Assembly: GCF_944387245.1 (NCBI RefSeq) | Contig: NZ_CALXEE010000021.1 | Coordinates: forward strand, 1 to 32,140 | Origin: an uncultured Intestinimonas sp. | GTDB taxonomy: Bacteria > Bacillota > Clostridia > Oscillospirales > Oscillospiraceae | DNA length: 32,140 bases | Direction of reading: 5' to 3' | Shown here: piece by piece, positions 23,005-30,546 of the stretch | Numbering within the stretch: the stretch's first letter is position 1 | Layout: each line of letters opens with the position of its first letter | Made by a program: the position numbers and the translations under genes | Notes under the pieces: generated by a model | What the model saw: only the letters and a program-made list of their open reading frames with translations | Told to the model about the DNA's origin: nothing | Databases searched by the model: none

Positions 23005-24000
23005 ATGCTGAAATTTGACGAGGAAAAACAGCTTGCCAGCGTCCAGGGCGCCCTGGCCCTCCGGCCCCGGATTGAGGCCGTGGTGGACGGCATCTGCAAG
23101 GACGGCTTCCGGAACCTATGCTGGCTGGGCATCGGCGGGACCTATGCCTCCTGCCTCCAGGCCCAGGCCCACATGAAGGAGCGCTCCGACCTGGACCTCT
23201 TTGTGGAGAACGCGGCGGAGTACCTCACCACCGGCAACCGCCGGGTGGGGGAGGGCACCATCGTGGTCATCTCCTCCGTCACCGGCAGCACCGAAGAGAT
23301 GGTGAAGGGCGTGGAGAAGGCCAAGGCCGCCGGCGCCAAGGTGCTGGGCTTCATCGACGTGGAGACCGCGGCCCTGGCCAGTATGGTGGATTGGGAGATC
23401 GCCTATCCCGCCAATGAGCAGCTCAAATTCTTCATGGTGGCCGACCGATTCATGTACCACCGGGGCGAGTTCCCGGAGTACGACGACTACTACGCCCAGC
23501 TGGACGCCCACCTGGCCCGGGACCTGGTGGAGGTGGAGAAGGCCGCCGACGCCTTCGGCCTGGCCTTTGCCCAGAAGCACCACGACGACAAGCTCCACTA
23601 CTTCGTGGGCGCCGGCAACCAGTACGGCTCCACTTACTCCTACGCCATGTGCTACTGGGAGGAGCAGCACTGGATCCGCACCAAGAGCATCCACTCCGCC
23701 GAGTTCTTCCACGGCATGCTGGAGATCGTGGACCGGGACACCCCGGTGACCGTCTTTGTGGGCGAGGACGCCCAGCGTCCCCTCAGCGAGCGGGTGGTGA
23801 AGTTCCTGCCCCGGGTATGCGCCAACTTCACCGTCATCGACTCCAAGGATTACGACCTGCCCGGCATCGATGAGAAGTACCGTGGGAACCTCTCCCACCT
23901 GGTGACCCACGCCGTCACCCAGCGCATCGACGCACACATCGAGGCCATCAACTGCCACCCCATGGAGATCCGGCGTTACTACCGTCAATTCAAGTATTGA
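23005..24000 (+). CDS. frlB: Fructoselysine-6-phosphate deglycase (SIS domain)
   Basis: 331-residue cytoplasmic enzyme. FrlB cleaves fructoselysine-6-phosphate to glucose-6-phosphate and lysine. Two SIS sugar-phosphate isomerase domains are visible: the first with GIGGTYAS (~42-49) and the phosphate-binding SSVTGSTEE (~90-98), the second around 195-300. The likely active-site stretch is HSAEFFHGMLE (~230-240), with Glu233 and His residues available as acid/base; the exact role is not proved here. The C-terminus HPMEIRRYYRQFKY is typical of FrlB rather than of GlmS or AgaS. ATG 23005 has AAGGAG 8 bases upstream. The genes potD-frlB-frlC-frlD are read in one direction. Confidence 0.92.
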   Translation: MLKFDEEKQLASVQGALALRPRIEAVVDGICKDGFRNLCWLGIGGTYASCLQAQAHMKERSDLDLFVENAAEYLTTGNRRVGEGTIVVISSVTGSTEEMVKGVEKAKAAGAKVLGFIDVETAALASMVDWEIAYPANEQLKFFMVADRFMYHRGEFPEYDDYYAQLDAHLARDLVEVEKAADAFGLAFAQKHHDDKLHYFVGAGNQYGSTYSYAMCYWEEQHWIRTKSIHSAEFFHGMLEIVDRDTPVTVFVGEDAQRPLSERVVKFLPRVCANFTVIDSKDYDLPGIDEKYRGNLSHLVTHAVTQRIDAHIEAINCHPMEIRRYYRQFKY

Positions 24001-24005
24001 GCAAA

Positions 24006-24039
24006 AGGGACCGCCCCGGGTAGCACCGGGGCGGTCCCT
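24006..24039 (+). other. Intercistronic stem-loop between frlB and frlC
   Basis: AGGGACCGCCCCGG (24006-24019) pairs perfectly with 24026-24039. There is no T run, and the ribosome binding site of frlC follows at once. It probably stabilises the upstream mRNA or reduces frlC/frlD expression. Confidence 0.6.
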
Positions 24040-24053
24040 GTCAGGAGGAGCCT

Positions 24054-24872
24054 ATGGAACTGGGCATGTTCACCAGCGGCTACCAGCGCTATCACCTGGA
24101 GCGGGCCTTCGCCGACGCCCGGGACCTGGGGTATGACTACATCGAGCTCTGGGGCGGCCGGCCCCACGCCTTTGCCCCCGACCTGAAGCGGGGAGAGCTG
24201 AAAGAGGTGCTGGCCCTGTCCCAGCGGTACGCCATGCCGGTGCGGGTCTACACCCCCGAGCACAACGCCTACCCCTATAACTATATGACGGGCAGCCGCC
24301 TCCAGTGGGAGGACACCATGGACTACCTGAAGCTGTGCCTGGACATGGGCAAGGCTCTGGGGGCGGAGCACACCCTGATTTCGGTGGGTCACGGCGGCTG
24401 CGGTGTGCCCCGGCGGGAGCTGTGGAAGCGGCTCATCGACAGCCTGCGGGTGCTCTCCGCCCACGCCGAGACCATCGGCCACAGCATCCTGCTGGAGAGC
24501 CTCACCCCCTACGAGAGCAACCTGTGCAACACGGCGGGGGAGCTGGCCCAGGTGCTGGAGGAGGTGGGCTCCCCCTGTCTGCTGGGCATGTGCGACGTGG
24601 TGCCGCCTTCGGCTGTGGGAGAGCCGGTGACCGAGTATCTGGACCTGCTGGGGGAGCGGATGGCCCACCTCCACCTGGTGGACAGCGACGGGACCAGCGA
24701 CACCCACATGCTGCCCGGGGAGGGCCGGCTCTACCTGCCGGAGCTGCTCCGGGAGCTGGAGCACCGGGGCTACCGGGGCCGGGCCACCATCGAGCTGGTG
24801 ACGGCCTACATCGCCGAGCCCACCCTGGCCGCCCGCCGGGCGGTGGAGCGGGTCCGGGCCATGCTGCCATAA
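24054..24872 (+). CDS. frlC: Fructoselysine 3-epimerase (sugar isomerase/epimerase TIM barrel)
   Basis: 272 residues. FrlC interconverts fructoselysine and psicoselysine, so the less common Amadori epimer can enter the pathway. The AP endonuclease-2-like barrel begins MELGMFTSGYQRYHLE; IELWGGRPHAFAPDL (~30-44), LLESLTPYESN (~146-156), HLHLVDSDGTSDTHMLPGEG (~205-224) and TIELVT (~245-250) closely follow the known FrlC pattern. Glu148, Asp181, His207 and Glu247 are the likely metal ligands. GGAGGAG is immediately upstream of ATG 24054, 53 bases after frlB. Confidence 0.93.
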   Translation: MELGMFTSGYQRYHLERAFADARDLGYDYIELWGGRPHAFAPDLKRGELKEVLALSQRYAMPVRVYTPEHNAYPYNYMTGSRLQWEDTMDYLKLCLDMGKALGAEHTLISVGHGGCGVPRRELWKRLIDSLRVLSAHAETIGHSILLESLTPYESNLCNTAGELAQVLEEVGSPCLLGMCDVVPPSAVGEPVTEYLDLLGERMAHLHLVDSDGTSDTHMLPGEGRLYLPELLRELEHRGYRGRATIELVTAYIAEPTLAARRAVERVRAMLP

Positions 24873-24896
24873 GCCAACGGAACACAGGAGGACGAC

Positions 24897-25694
24897 ATGA
24901 ACGAGAACTGCAAGCTGGCCGCCGTAGGGGACAACTGCATCGATTTCTACGACCAGACCGGGGACGCCTATCCCGGCGGCAACCCGGTGAATGTGGCGGT
25001 CTACACCGTCCGGCTGGGGGGGACGGCCTCCTACACCGGAGTGGTGGGGGAGGACGACTACGGCGCCCTCATGCGCCGGGCCATCGCCGGCAGGGGGGTG
25101 GACGTCTCCCATCTGCGCACCGAGCCGGGGAATACCGCCCTGTCCCACGTGTCCATCGTGGACGGGGACCGGGTCTTTGGTGACTACGAGGAGGGGGTCA
25201 TGGCCTCCTTCCGCCTTACCGACGAGGACATCGACTTCCTCTGCGCCCACGACATGGTGGTGTCCGGCCTGTGGGGCATGATCGCCCCCGACCTGCCCAA
25301 GCTGAAGGCTCGTGGAGTCAAAGTGGCCTTCGACTTCGCCGACAAGCCGGAGGACCCAGTGGCGGCCCAGGCCCTTCCCTTCGTGGACTACGCCTTTTTC
25401 TCCAACGACGCCGACGGGGATGCTGCCCTGGAGGACTTCCTCCGAAACGTCACCGCCAAGGGCCCCAAGGTGGCGGTGGTCACCCGGGGAGAGAAGGGCA
25501 GCCTGGCCTACGACGGCGAGCGCTTCTACCGGGGGGACATCGTCCCCTGCCAGGTGGTGGACACCATGGGCGCCGGGGACAGCTTCATTGCCGGGTTCCT
25601 GTACGGCCTCATGCGGGGGCAGGACATCCCCGCCTGCATGGCCCTGGGCGCCCAGAACAGCAGTGTCACCCTGGGCTACGCCGGAGCCTGGTGA
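24897..25694 (+). CDS. frlD: Fructoselysine 6-kinase (PfkB family)
   Basis: 265 residues. FrlD uses ATP to phosphorylate fructoselysine on C6, the step before FrlB. PfkB signatures are GGNPVNVAVYTVRLGG (~27-42) and the ATP-site DTMGAGDSFIAGF (~222-234), with Asp228 as the catalytic base. RVFGDYEEGVMASFRLTDED and the C-terminal GYAGAW match FrlD rather than ribokinase or fructokinase. ATG 24897 has AGGAGG upstream. Last gene of the operon; a terminator follows. Confidence 0.93.
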   Translation: MNENCKLAAVGDNCIDFYDQTGDAYPGGNPVNVAVYTVRLGGTASYTGVVGEDDYGALMRRAIAGRGVDVSHLRTEPGNTALSHVSIVDGDRVFGDYEEGVMASFRLTDEDIDFLCAHDMVVSGLWGMIAPDLPKLKARGVKVAFDFADKPEDPVAAQALPFVDYAFFSNDADGDAALEDFLRNVTAKGPKVAVVTRGEKGSLAYDGERFYRGDIVPCQVVDTMGAGDSFIAGFLYGLMRGQDIPACMALGAQNSSVTLGYAGAW

Positions 25695-25716
25695 GCCTCT
25701 CGCCCATACGGAACAG

Positions 25717-25755
25717 AAAGAACGCCCTCACCGCGCAGCGGTGAGGGCGTTCTTT
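25717..25755. terminator. Bidirectional terminator after frlD
   Basis: An 18-base perfect stem (25717-25734 with 25738-25755) whose arms begin AAAG and end CTTT, giving T residues on both strands. Serves frlD and the convergent ACT gene. Confidence 0.85.
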
Positions 25756-25771
25756 GTCTGCTCTGCTGTTG

Positions 25772-26206
25772 TTACAGTCCGGCCACCTCGTCCTGGTCCA
25801 CCAGGCGGATGCCGTGGGCAGTGAGGGCGGCGGTGGCCGCCTCCCCGTCCTGGACCCGGAAGATCATGTAGGCGTGGTCGGCGTCGGCGCCGCCCAGGAA
25901 GGCGTACATGTACTCCACATTGACGGCGGCCTCGTTGAGGACCTGGAGGACCTGGTTGAGTCCGCCGGGCTCATCGGGGATCATCACCCCCAGCACGGGG
26001 GTCAGGCTGTGAATGAAGCCGGCGTCCTTGAGCACGGTGGTGGCGTCGTAGACGTTGTCCACGATGAGCCGCACGATGCCGAAGTCCTTGGTCTCGGCCA
26101 GGGACAGGGCCCGCATGTCCACCCCGTTCTGGGCCAGAGCGGTGGTCATGGCGTGGAGGGTGCCGGGCTTGTTTTCCAGAAACACGGAGATCTGCTTCAA
26201 ACTCAT
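25772..26206 (-). CDS. Double ACT-domain protein linked to the PaaK-type ligase
   Basis: 144 residues made of two ACT domains (1-~65, starting ISVFLENKPGTLHAMTTALAQNGVDM; ~70-144, GVMIPDEPGGLNQVLQVLNEAAVN). ACT domains bind amino acids and control nearby enzymes or regulators; the protein has no DNA-binding or catalytic part. Genes of this type are often found directly after paaK-like ligases in Firmicutes and archaea. ATG 26206 has GGGGAGGA before it, and is 14 bases downstream of the ligase stop, so they are co-transcribed. A role as a sensor of aromatic or branched amino acids is inference. Confidence 0.88.
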   Translation of the reverse strand: MSLKQISVFLENKPGTLHAMTTALAQNGVDMRALSLAETKDFGIVRLIVDNVYDATTVLKDAGFIHSLTPVLGVMIPDEPGGLNQVLQVLNEAAVNVEYMYAFLGGADADHAYMIFRVQDGEAATAALTAHGIRLVDQDEVAGL

Positions 26207-26220
26207 GGTCGTTCCTCCCC

Positions 26221-27522
26221 TCAGATCTTGCGGCGGTCGATGACCCGGACGGCCTTGCCTTCGCTGCGGACGATGGACTTGGGGGCCACCAGGGTAACCT
26301 TGGCCGCCAGGCCCAGCATGGAGCGCAGGCCGTCCACCAGCTCGTCCTGACGGCGTGAGACCTCGCCCAGGTTGTCGGTGAACATCTCGGGGGTCATCTC
26401 TACGTGGACGTCCAGGGTGTCGGTGGACTTGACCCGGTCCACAATGATCTGGTAGTTGGCGGGGTAGCCGTAGTTGAGGAGCACCGTCTCGATCTGGGAC
26501 GGGAACACGTTGACGCCCCGGATGATGAGCATGTCGTCGGTGCGGCCCTTGGGCTTGACCATCTTCACATGGGTGCGGCCGCAGGGGCACTTCTCACGGC
26601 TGAGGGAGCAGATGTCCCGGGTGCGGTAGCGCAGCAGGGGGAAGGCCTCCTTGGTGATGGAGGTAAAGACCAGCTCGCCCTGGCTGCCCTCGGGCAGCAC
26701 CTCGCCGGTGTCAGGGTCGATGATCTCGGCGATGAAGTGGTCCTCATTGATGTGCATGCCGCTCTGGGCGGAGCACTCGAAGGACACGCCCGGGCCGGAG
26801 AGCTCGGTGAGGCCGTAGATGTCGTAGGCCTTGATGCCCAGGGTGTTCTGGATGTCCTGGCGCATCTCCTCACTCCAGGCCTCGGCGCCGAAGATGCCCG
26901 CCTTCAGGGGGATCTGGTCGGGGGTGAGGCCCATGTCCCGCATGGTCTCGCCGATGTAGGCGGCGTAGGAGGGGGTGCAGCAGAGGATGGTGGCGTTCAG
27001 GTCACGGATGAACATGATCTGCCGCTCAGTGTTGCCGGAGGAGGTGGGGATGGTGAGGCAGCCCACCTTGTGGCTGCCGCCGTTGAGGCCGGGGCCGCCG
27101 GTGAAGAGGCCGTAGCCGTAGGACACCTGACACACGTCCTCGTTGGTGCCGCCGGCGGCCACGATGGCCCGGGCGCAGCAGTCCTCCCACAGATCGATGT
27201 CGTGCTGGGTGTAGAAGGCCACCACCCGCTTGCCAGTGGTGCCCGAGGTAGACTGGATGCGCACGCAGTCCTTCAGGGGCATGCCCACCAGGCCGTAGGG
27301 ATAGGCCTCCCGCAGGTCGGCCTTGGAGAGGAAGGGCAGCTTGTGAAGGTCGTCCACGCCCTTGATGTCGGCGGGGGTGAGGCCCTTGGCCTCCATCTTC
27401 TTGCGGTAGTAGGGGACATTGTCCCACACGTGCTGGACCTGCTTGACCAGTCGCTCGTTCTGCCAGGCCAGGATCTGCTCCCGGGAGGCGCACTCGATCT
27501 CAGGCTGATAATAGCGTTCCAT
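26221..27522 (-). CDS. paaK: Phenylacetate-CoA ligase family enzyme
   Basis: 433 residues, the normal PaaK length. It joins an arylacetate (phenylacetate, indoleacetate or similar) to CoA with ATP hydrolysis to AMP, or runs in the reverse direction. Key blocks are STSGTTGKRVVAFYT (ATP/phosphate-binding loop), YGYGLFTGGPGLNGGSHKVG, GIKAYDIYGLTELSGPG, and the A8 hinge GRTDDMLIIRGVNVFPSQIE, followed by the C-terminal lid to about residue 433. The acid substrate cannot be read from sequence. Start ATG 27522 with AGAGG upstream; ATG 27531 is too close to the site. Together with IorAB, which makes arylacetyl-CoA from the 2-oxoacid, it would interconvert free acid and thioester. Confidence 0.92.
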   Translation of the reverse strand: MERYYQPEIECASREQILAWQNERLVKQVQHVWDNVPYYRKKMEAKGLTPADIKGVDDLHKLPFLSKADLREAYPYGLVGMPLKDCVRIQSTSGTTGKRVVAFYTQHDIDLWEDCCARAIVAAGGTNEDVCQVSYGYGLFTGGPGLNGGSHKVGCLTIPTSSGNTERQIMFIRDLNATILCCTPSYAAYIGETMRDMGLTPDQIPLKAGIFGAEAWSEEMRQDIQNTLGIKAYDIYGLTELSGPGVSFECSAQSGMHINEDHFIAEIIDPDTGEVLPEGSQGELVFTSITKEAFPLLRYRTRDICSLSREKCPCGRTHVKMVKPKGRTDDMLIIRGVNVFPSQIETVLLNYGYPANYQIIVDRVKSTDTLDVHVEMTPEMFTDNLGEVSRRQDELVDGLRSMLGLAAKVTLVAPKSIVRSEGKAVRVIDRRKI

Positions 27523-27569
27523 GGGTATCATCCCTCTCTGGTTTCTGAAATATCCCTGCCCCCTCCCGC

Positions 27570-27656
27570 GAAAAGGCGGAGCAAGGGGGACCCGGTATCG
27601 ACATATCAAATAAAGTTCTTTGCCAAGCTTTCTTTCAAGAAAGCGGAGCGGAGTTT
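27570..27656. repeat. Repeat-like gap between iorB and paaK
   Basis: Holds GAAAAGGCGGAGCAAGGGGG (27570-27589), matching 18 of 20 bases at 221-240; a perfect hairpin GCTTTCTT-TC-AAGAAAGC (27627-27644); and GGAGCGGAGTTT (27645-27656), matching 11 of 12 bases at 275-286. The end of the last block supplies the iorB stop codon. The shared edges suggest a dispersed element; the hairpin could also serve as an iorB terminator. Confidence 0.45.
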
Positions 27657-28227
27657 ATGCCTTCTGGCCCAGGGCAAAGGCCTTCCTGTTCAGTTCCAGG
27701 AACTTCTCCGGCACACAGGCGTTGATGGCCTCCTGCCAGGCCTCCTCGGGGAAGTCGAAGTAGTGGGACAGCCGGCCCATAAGGACCAGATTCACCGCCT
27801 TGGAGGAGCCGGCCTCCTCGGCCAGGGCCAGGCAGTCCAGGGCGTCCACCTTGGCGCCGGCGGCCTGCATCTTGGCCACCAGGTCCGTGGGGTATTCCGC
27901 CGCGCCGGTGATGACCGGCATGGGGTCGATCTGCTGGGTGGAGGTGACGATCTGGCCGTCGGGCCGCAGGTACTCCAGCCACCGGGCCGCCTCCAGCAGC
28001 TCAAAGGAGACGATGCAGTGGGCCTCGCCCTTGTCGATGACGGGGGAGTAGACCCTGTCGCCGTAGCGGACGTAGGTCACCACGCTGCCGCCCCGCTGGG
28101 ACATGCCGTGGACCTCGGAGACCTTTACGTCATAGCCCTGCTCCATGAGGAGGTGGCCCAGCAGCTTGCTGGCCAGCAGGGAGCCCTGGCCGCCCACGCC
28201 CACGATCATGATGTTCTTGGTTTCCAT
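27655..28227 (-). CDS. iorB: Indolepyruvate:ferredoxin oxidoreductase, beta subunit
   Basis: 190 residues, the gamma-type domain of 2-oxoacid:ferredoxin oxidoreductases (starts IMIVGVGGQGSLLASKLLGHLL). VSEVHGMSQRGGSVVTYVRYGD (~37-58) is the family hallmark that contacts the CoA side. It has no iron-sulphur motif; the redox centres are on IorA. ATG 28227 is 3 bases after the iorA stop with GGAGGG before it, so the two are translated together. The product is an arylacetyl-CoA from indolepyruvate, phenylpyruvate or hydroxyphenylpyruvate, with electrons passed to ferredoxin. Confidence 0.93.
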   Translation of the reverse strand: METKNIMIVGVGGQGSLLASKLLGHLLMEQGYDVKVSEVHGMSQRGGSVVTYVRYGDRVYSPVIDKGEAHCIVSFELLEAARWLEYLRPDGQIVTSTQQIDPMPVITGAAEYPTDLVAKMQAAGAKVDALDCLALAEEAGSSKAVNLVLMGRLSHYFDFPEEAWQEAINACVPEKFLELNRKAFALGQKA

Positions 28228-28230
28228 GGC

Positions 28231-29973
28231 TCAACCCTCCTTCCCGGTGCTCTCGAAGGCACCCACGGGGCACAGCTGCTCGCACACGCCGCAGCCCACG
28301 CACAGGGTGTTGTCCACCCAGGCCTTGCCGCCCTTGATGGAGATGGCGGGGCAGCCGATCTTCATGCAGGACTTGCAGCCGATGCACTTGTCCTTGTTCA
28401 CCGCCAGGGGGGGCTTGTGCTTGACGTACTTGAGAAGGGCGCAGGGCCGACGGGAGATGATAACCGAGGGCTCCGCCGCGGAGAGCTCCTCCTTCACGGC
28501 CTGGTCGCAGGCCTTCAGGTCGTAGGGGTCCACCACCCGGACCCGGTTAAAGCCCATGGCCCGGCACAGGGCCTCCAGGTCGATCTTGCCCGCCGGGTCG
28601 CCCTTGATGTTGTAGCCGGTGGTGGGGTTTTGCTGGTGGCCGGTCATGCCGGTGATGGAGTTGTCCAGGATGATGACGGTGGAGTTGGACTGGTTGTAGG
28701 CGATGTTGGCAAGGCCGGTCATGCCCGAGTGCATGAAGGTGGAGTCGCCGATGACGGCCACCGTCCTGCCCTCGCTCTCGCCGCCCAGGGCCTTGTTGAA
28801 GCCGTGGATGGCCGACACGGAGGCGCCCATGCACAGCGTCATCTCCATGGCCGCCAGAGGGGCCACGGCGCCCAGGGTATAGCAGCCGATGTCGCCCAGA
28901 ACGGTGCACTTATTCTTGTTGAGGGTATAGAAAAGACCCCGGTGGGGACAGCCGGCGCACATGACGGGGGGGCGGCCGGGGACGGCCTGGTTGAGGGCCT
29001 TGCCCGTATGTACCTCGCCGCCCAGGGCGGCGGCCACCAGGTTCTGGGAGAATTCGTCGATCATGGGGAGGACGTCCTTGCCCAGGACCTCCAGGCCCAG
29101 CTTGCGGCAGTGGTCCTCAATGATGGGGTCCAGCTCCTCCACTACGGCCAGACGGTCCACCTTGGAGGCAAAGTTCTTGATGAGCTCCACCGGCAGGGGG
29201 TTGGTCATGCCCAGCTTGAGGACGGAGACCGAGTCCCCAAAGACCTCCTTGACGTACTGGTAGGAGGTGGAGGCGGTGATGATGCCCAGGGCGGTGCCGC
29301 CCATTTCCACCCGGTTCACCGGGGCGGTCTCCGCCCAGGCGACGAGCTTCCGGGTGCGCTCCTCCACCACGGGGTGGCGCTGCTTGGCGTTGCCCGGCAT
29401 CATGACGTATTTGGCGATGTTCTTCTCATAGGGCTTGGCCGGGGGTTCCACCCGGTCGCCGGTCTCCACCAGGGCCTGGGAGTGGGAGACCCGGGTGCAC
29501 ATCTTCAGCAGCACCGGGGTGTCGAACTCCTCGGAGAGCTCGTAGGCCAGCTTGGTAAACTGGAGGGCCTCGGCGGAGTCGGAGGGCTCCAGCATGGGGA
29601 GCTTGGCGGCGATGGCGTGGTGCCGGGAGTCCTGCTCGTTCTGGGAGGAGTGCATCCCGGCGTCGTCGGCCACGCCGATGACGATACCGGCGTTGACGCC
29701 GGTGTAGGACATGGTATAGAGGGGGTCGGCGGCCACGTTGAGGCCCACGTGCTTCATGCCGCAGAAGGAACGCTTACCCGCCAGGGAGGCGCCGAAGGCG
29801 GCCTCCATGGCTACCTTCTCATTAGGGGCCCACTCACAGTAGATCTCGTCATACTGGACGGCCTCCTCGGTGATCTCGGTACTGGGGGTGCCTGGATAGC
29901 TGGAAATCAGGGAACAACCAGCCTCATAGAGCCCCCGGGCAACGGCGGCGTTGCCCAACATCAGTTGCTTCAT
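28231..29973 (-). CDS. iorA: Indolepyruvate:ferredoxin oxidoreductase, alpha subunit
   Basis: 580 residues. The N-terminal pyrimidine-binding part begins MLGNAAVARGLYEAGCSLISSYPGTPSTEI; the TPP-binding part includes VIGDSTFMHSGMTGLANIAYN and LDNSITGMTGHQQNP (~400-460). Two ferredoxin-type clusters close the protein: CIGCKSCMKIGCP (Cys530, 533, 536, 541) and CVGCGVCEQLCP (Cys558, 561, 564, 568), enough for two 4Fe-4S clusters. With IorB it oxidises aryl-pyruvates to aryl-acyl-CoA and reduces ferredoxin. The start overlaps the regulator stop by four bases (ATGA), so it is translationally coupled to a DNA-binding protein. Confidence 0.95.
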   Translation of the reverse strand: MKQLMLGNAAVARGLYEAGCSLISSYPGTPSTEITEEAVQYDEIYCEWAPNEKVAMEAAFGASLAGKRSFCGMKHVGLNVAADPLYTMSYTGVNAGIVIGVADDAGMHSSQNEQDSRHHAIAAKLPMLEPSDSAEALQFTKLAYELSEEFDTPVLLKMCTRVSHSQALVETGDRVEPPAKPYEKNIAKYVMMPGNAKQRHPVVEERTRKLVAWAETAPVNRVEMGGTALGIITASTSYQYVKEVFGDSVSVLKLGMTNPLPVELIKNFASKVDRLAVVEELDPIIEDHCRKLGLEVLGKDVLPMIDEFSQNLVAAALGGEVHTGKALNQAVPGRPPVMCAGCPHRGLFYTLNKNKCTVLGDIGCYTLGAVAPLAAMEMTLCMGASVSAIHGFNKALGGESEGRTVAVIGDSTFMHSGMTGLANIAYNQSNSTVIILDNSITGMTGHQQNPTTGYNIKGDPAGKIDLEALCRAMGFNRVRVVDPYDLKACDQAVKEELSAAEPSVIISRRPCALLKYVKHKPPLAVNKDKCIGCKSCMKIGCPAISIKGGKAWVDNTLCVGCGVCEQLCPVGAFESTGKEG

Positions 29974-30323
29974 TCCACTTCCACCTTGCTTTCCTGCGTT
30001 TCTTGGGAGACCGGCGGGATCTCCCGCTTGTCCAGACCGCTCCGTAGGATCACGTCACGCATGACGCCTCCCGCTCCGTTGTCCAGCATGGCCCGCCGCA
30101 CCCGGCTGATGGTGGCGCTGCTGGCCCCCGTCCGCTCCAGGATGTCCAGGTACACCAGCCCCTGCTGGAGATAGACCGCCACATCGAAGCGCTGCTCCAT
30201 GGACCGCAACTCCACCGGTGTACACAGGTCCTCAAAAAAGCGGCAGCACTCCTCCGCATCTTTCAGCTTCGCAATGGTCTCGTACAACGCCAGACTGCGC
30301 TCCTTGCGCTCTGTCTTTGCCAT
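29970..30323 (-). CDS. YerC/YecD (TrpR-superfamily) DNA-binding protein
   Basis: 117 residues. A TrpR-like helix-turn-helix covers about 15-85; LKDAEECCRFFEDLCTPVELRSMEQRF and GASSATISRVRRAMLDNGAG follow the YerC/YecD family, whose second helix (SATISRV) reads DNA. These proteins are related to the E. coli tryptophan repressor. The C-terminus (KREIPPVSQETQESKVEVE) is an extra acidic tail. ATG 30323 has AAGGAG upstream; the reading frame to 30347 is longer but without a site. First gene of the iorAB operon, so it may sense an aromatic amino acid and control the pathway; ligand is unknown. Confidence 0.87.
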   Translation of the reverse strand: MAKTERKERSLALYETIAKLKDAEECCRFFEDLCTPVELRSMEQRFDVAVYLQQGLVYLDILERTGASSATISRVRRAMLDNGAGGVMRDVILRSGLDKREIPPVSQETQESKVEVE

Positions 30324-30386
30324 AATATGCTCCTTCCGGACGATCAAAAAATGGACCGGCTCCCGCCGGCTGGGTATACTACTTCA

Positions 30387-30415
30387 ATGTTAACACATTA
30401 AAGCGTGACAGTAAA
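30387..30415 (-). promoter_or_regulatory. Promoter of the regulator-iorAB operon with palindrome
   Basis: Minus-strand TTTACT (30410-30415), 17 bases, TAACAT (30387-30392). The perfect palindrome TGTTAACA (30388-30395) covers the -10 box and shares the GTTAAC core with the known trp operator of E. coli. Confidence 0.5.
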
Positions 30416-30452
30416 CAAAAAATTCGCCATTTTTAAAATTTATTTGGTTGAC

Positions 30453-30481
30453 TTGACAGGGCGTGGGAAATCGGCTATGAT
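30453..30481 (+). promoter_or_regulatory. Promoter of the acyl-CoA synthetase gene
   Basis: TTGACA (30453-30458), 17 bases, TATGAT (30476-30481), then a 65-base leader. An A/T-rich stretch lies upstream. Confidence 0.75.
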
Positions 30482-30546
30482 ACTTTAGTGGTTTAAAGGA
30501 AAAAATAACCGGCGGGTCCGCCCGCCGCGGAAAGGAACGAGCCGGT

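Noticed and set aside
26404..30174. A 1,256-residue open frame on the plus strand
   Set aside because: Antisense to the paaK-iorB-iorA genes; no recognisable domain.
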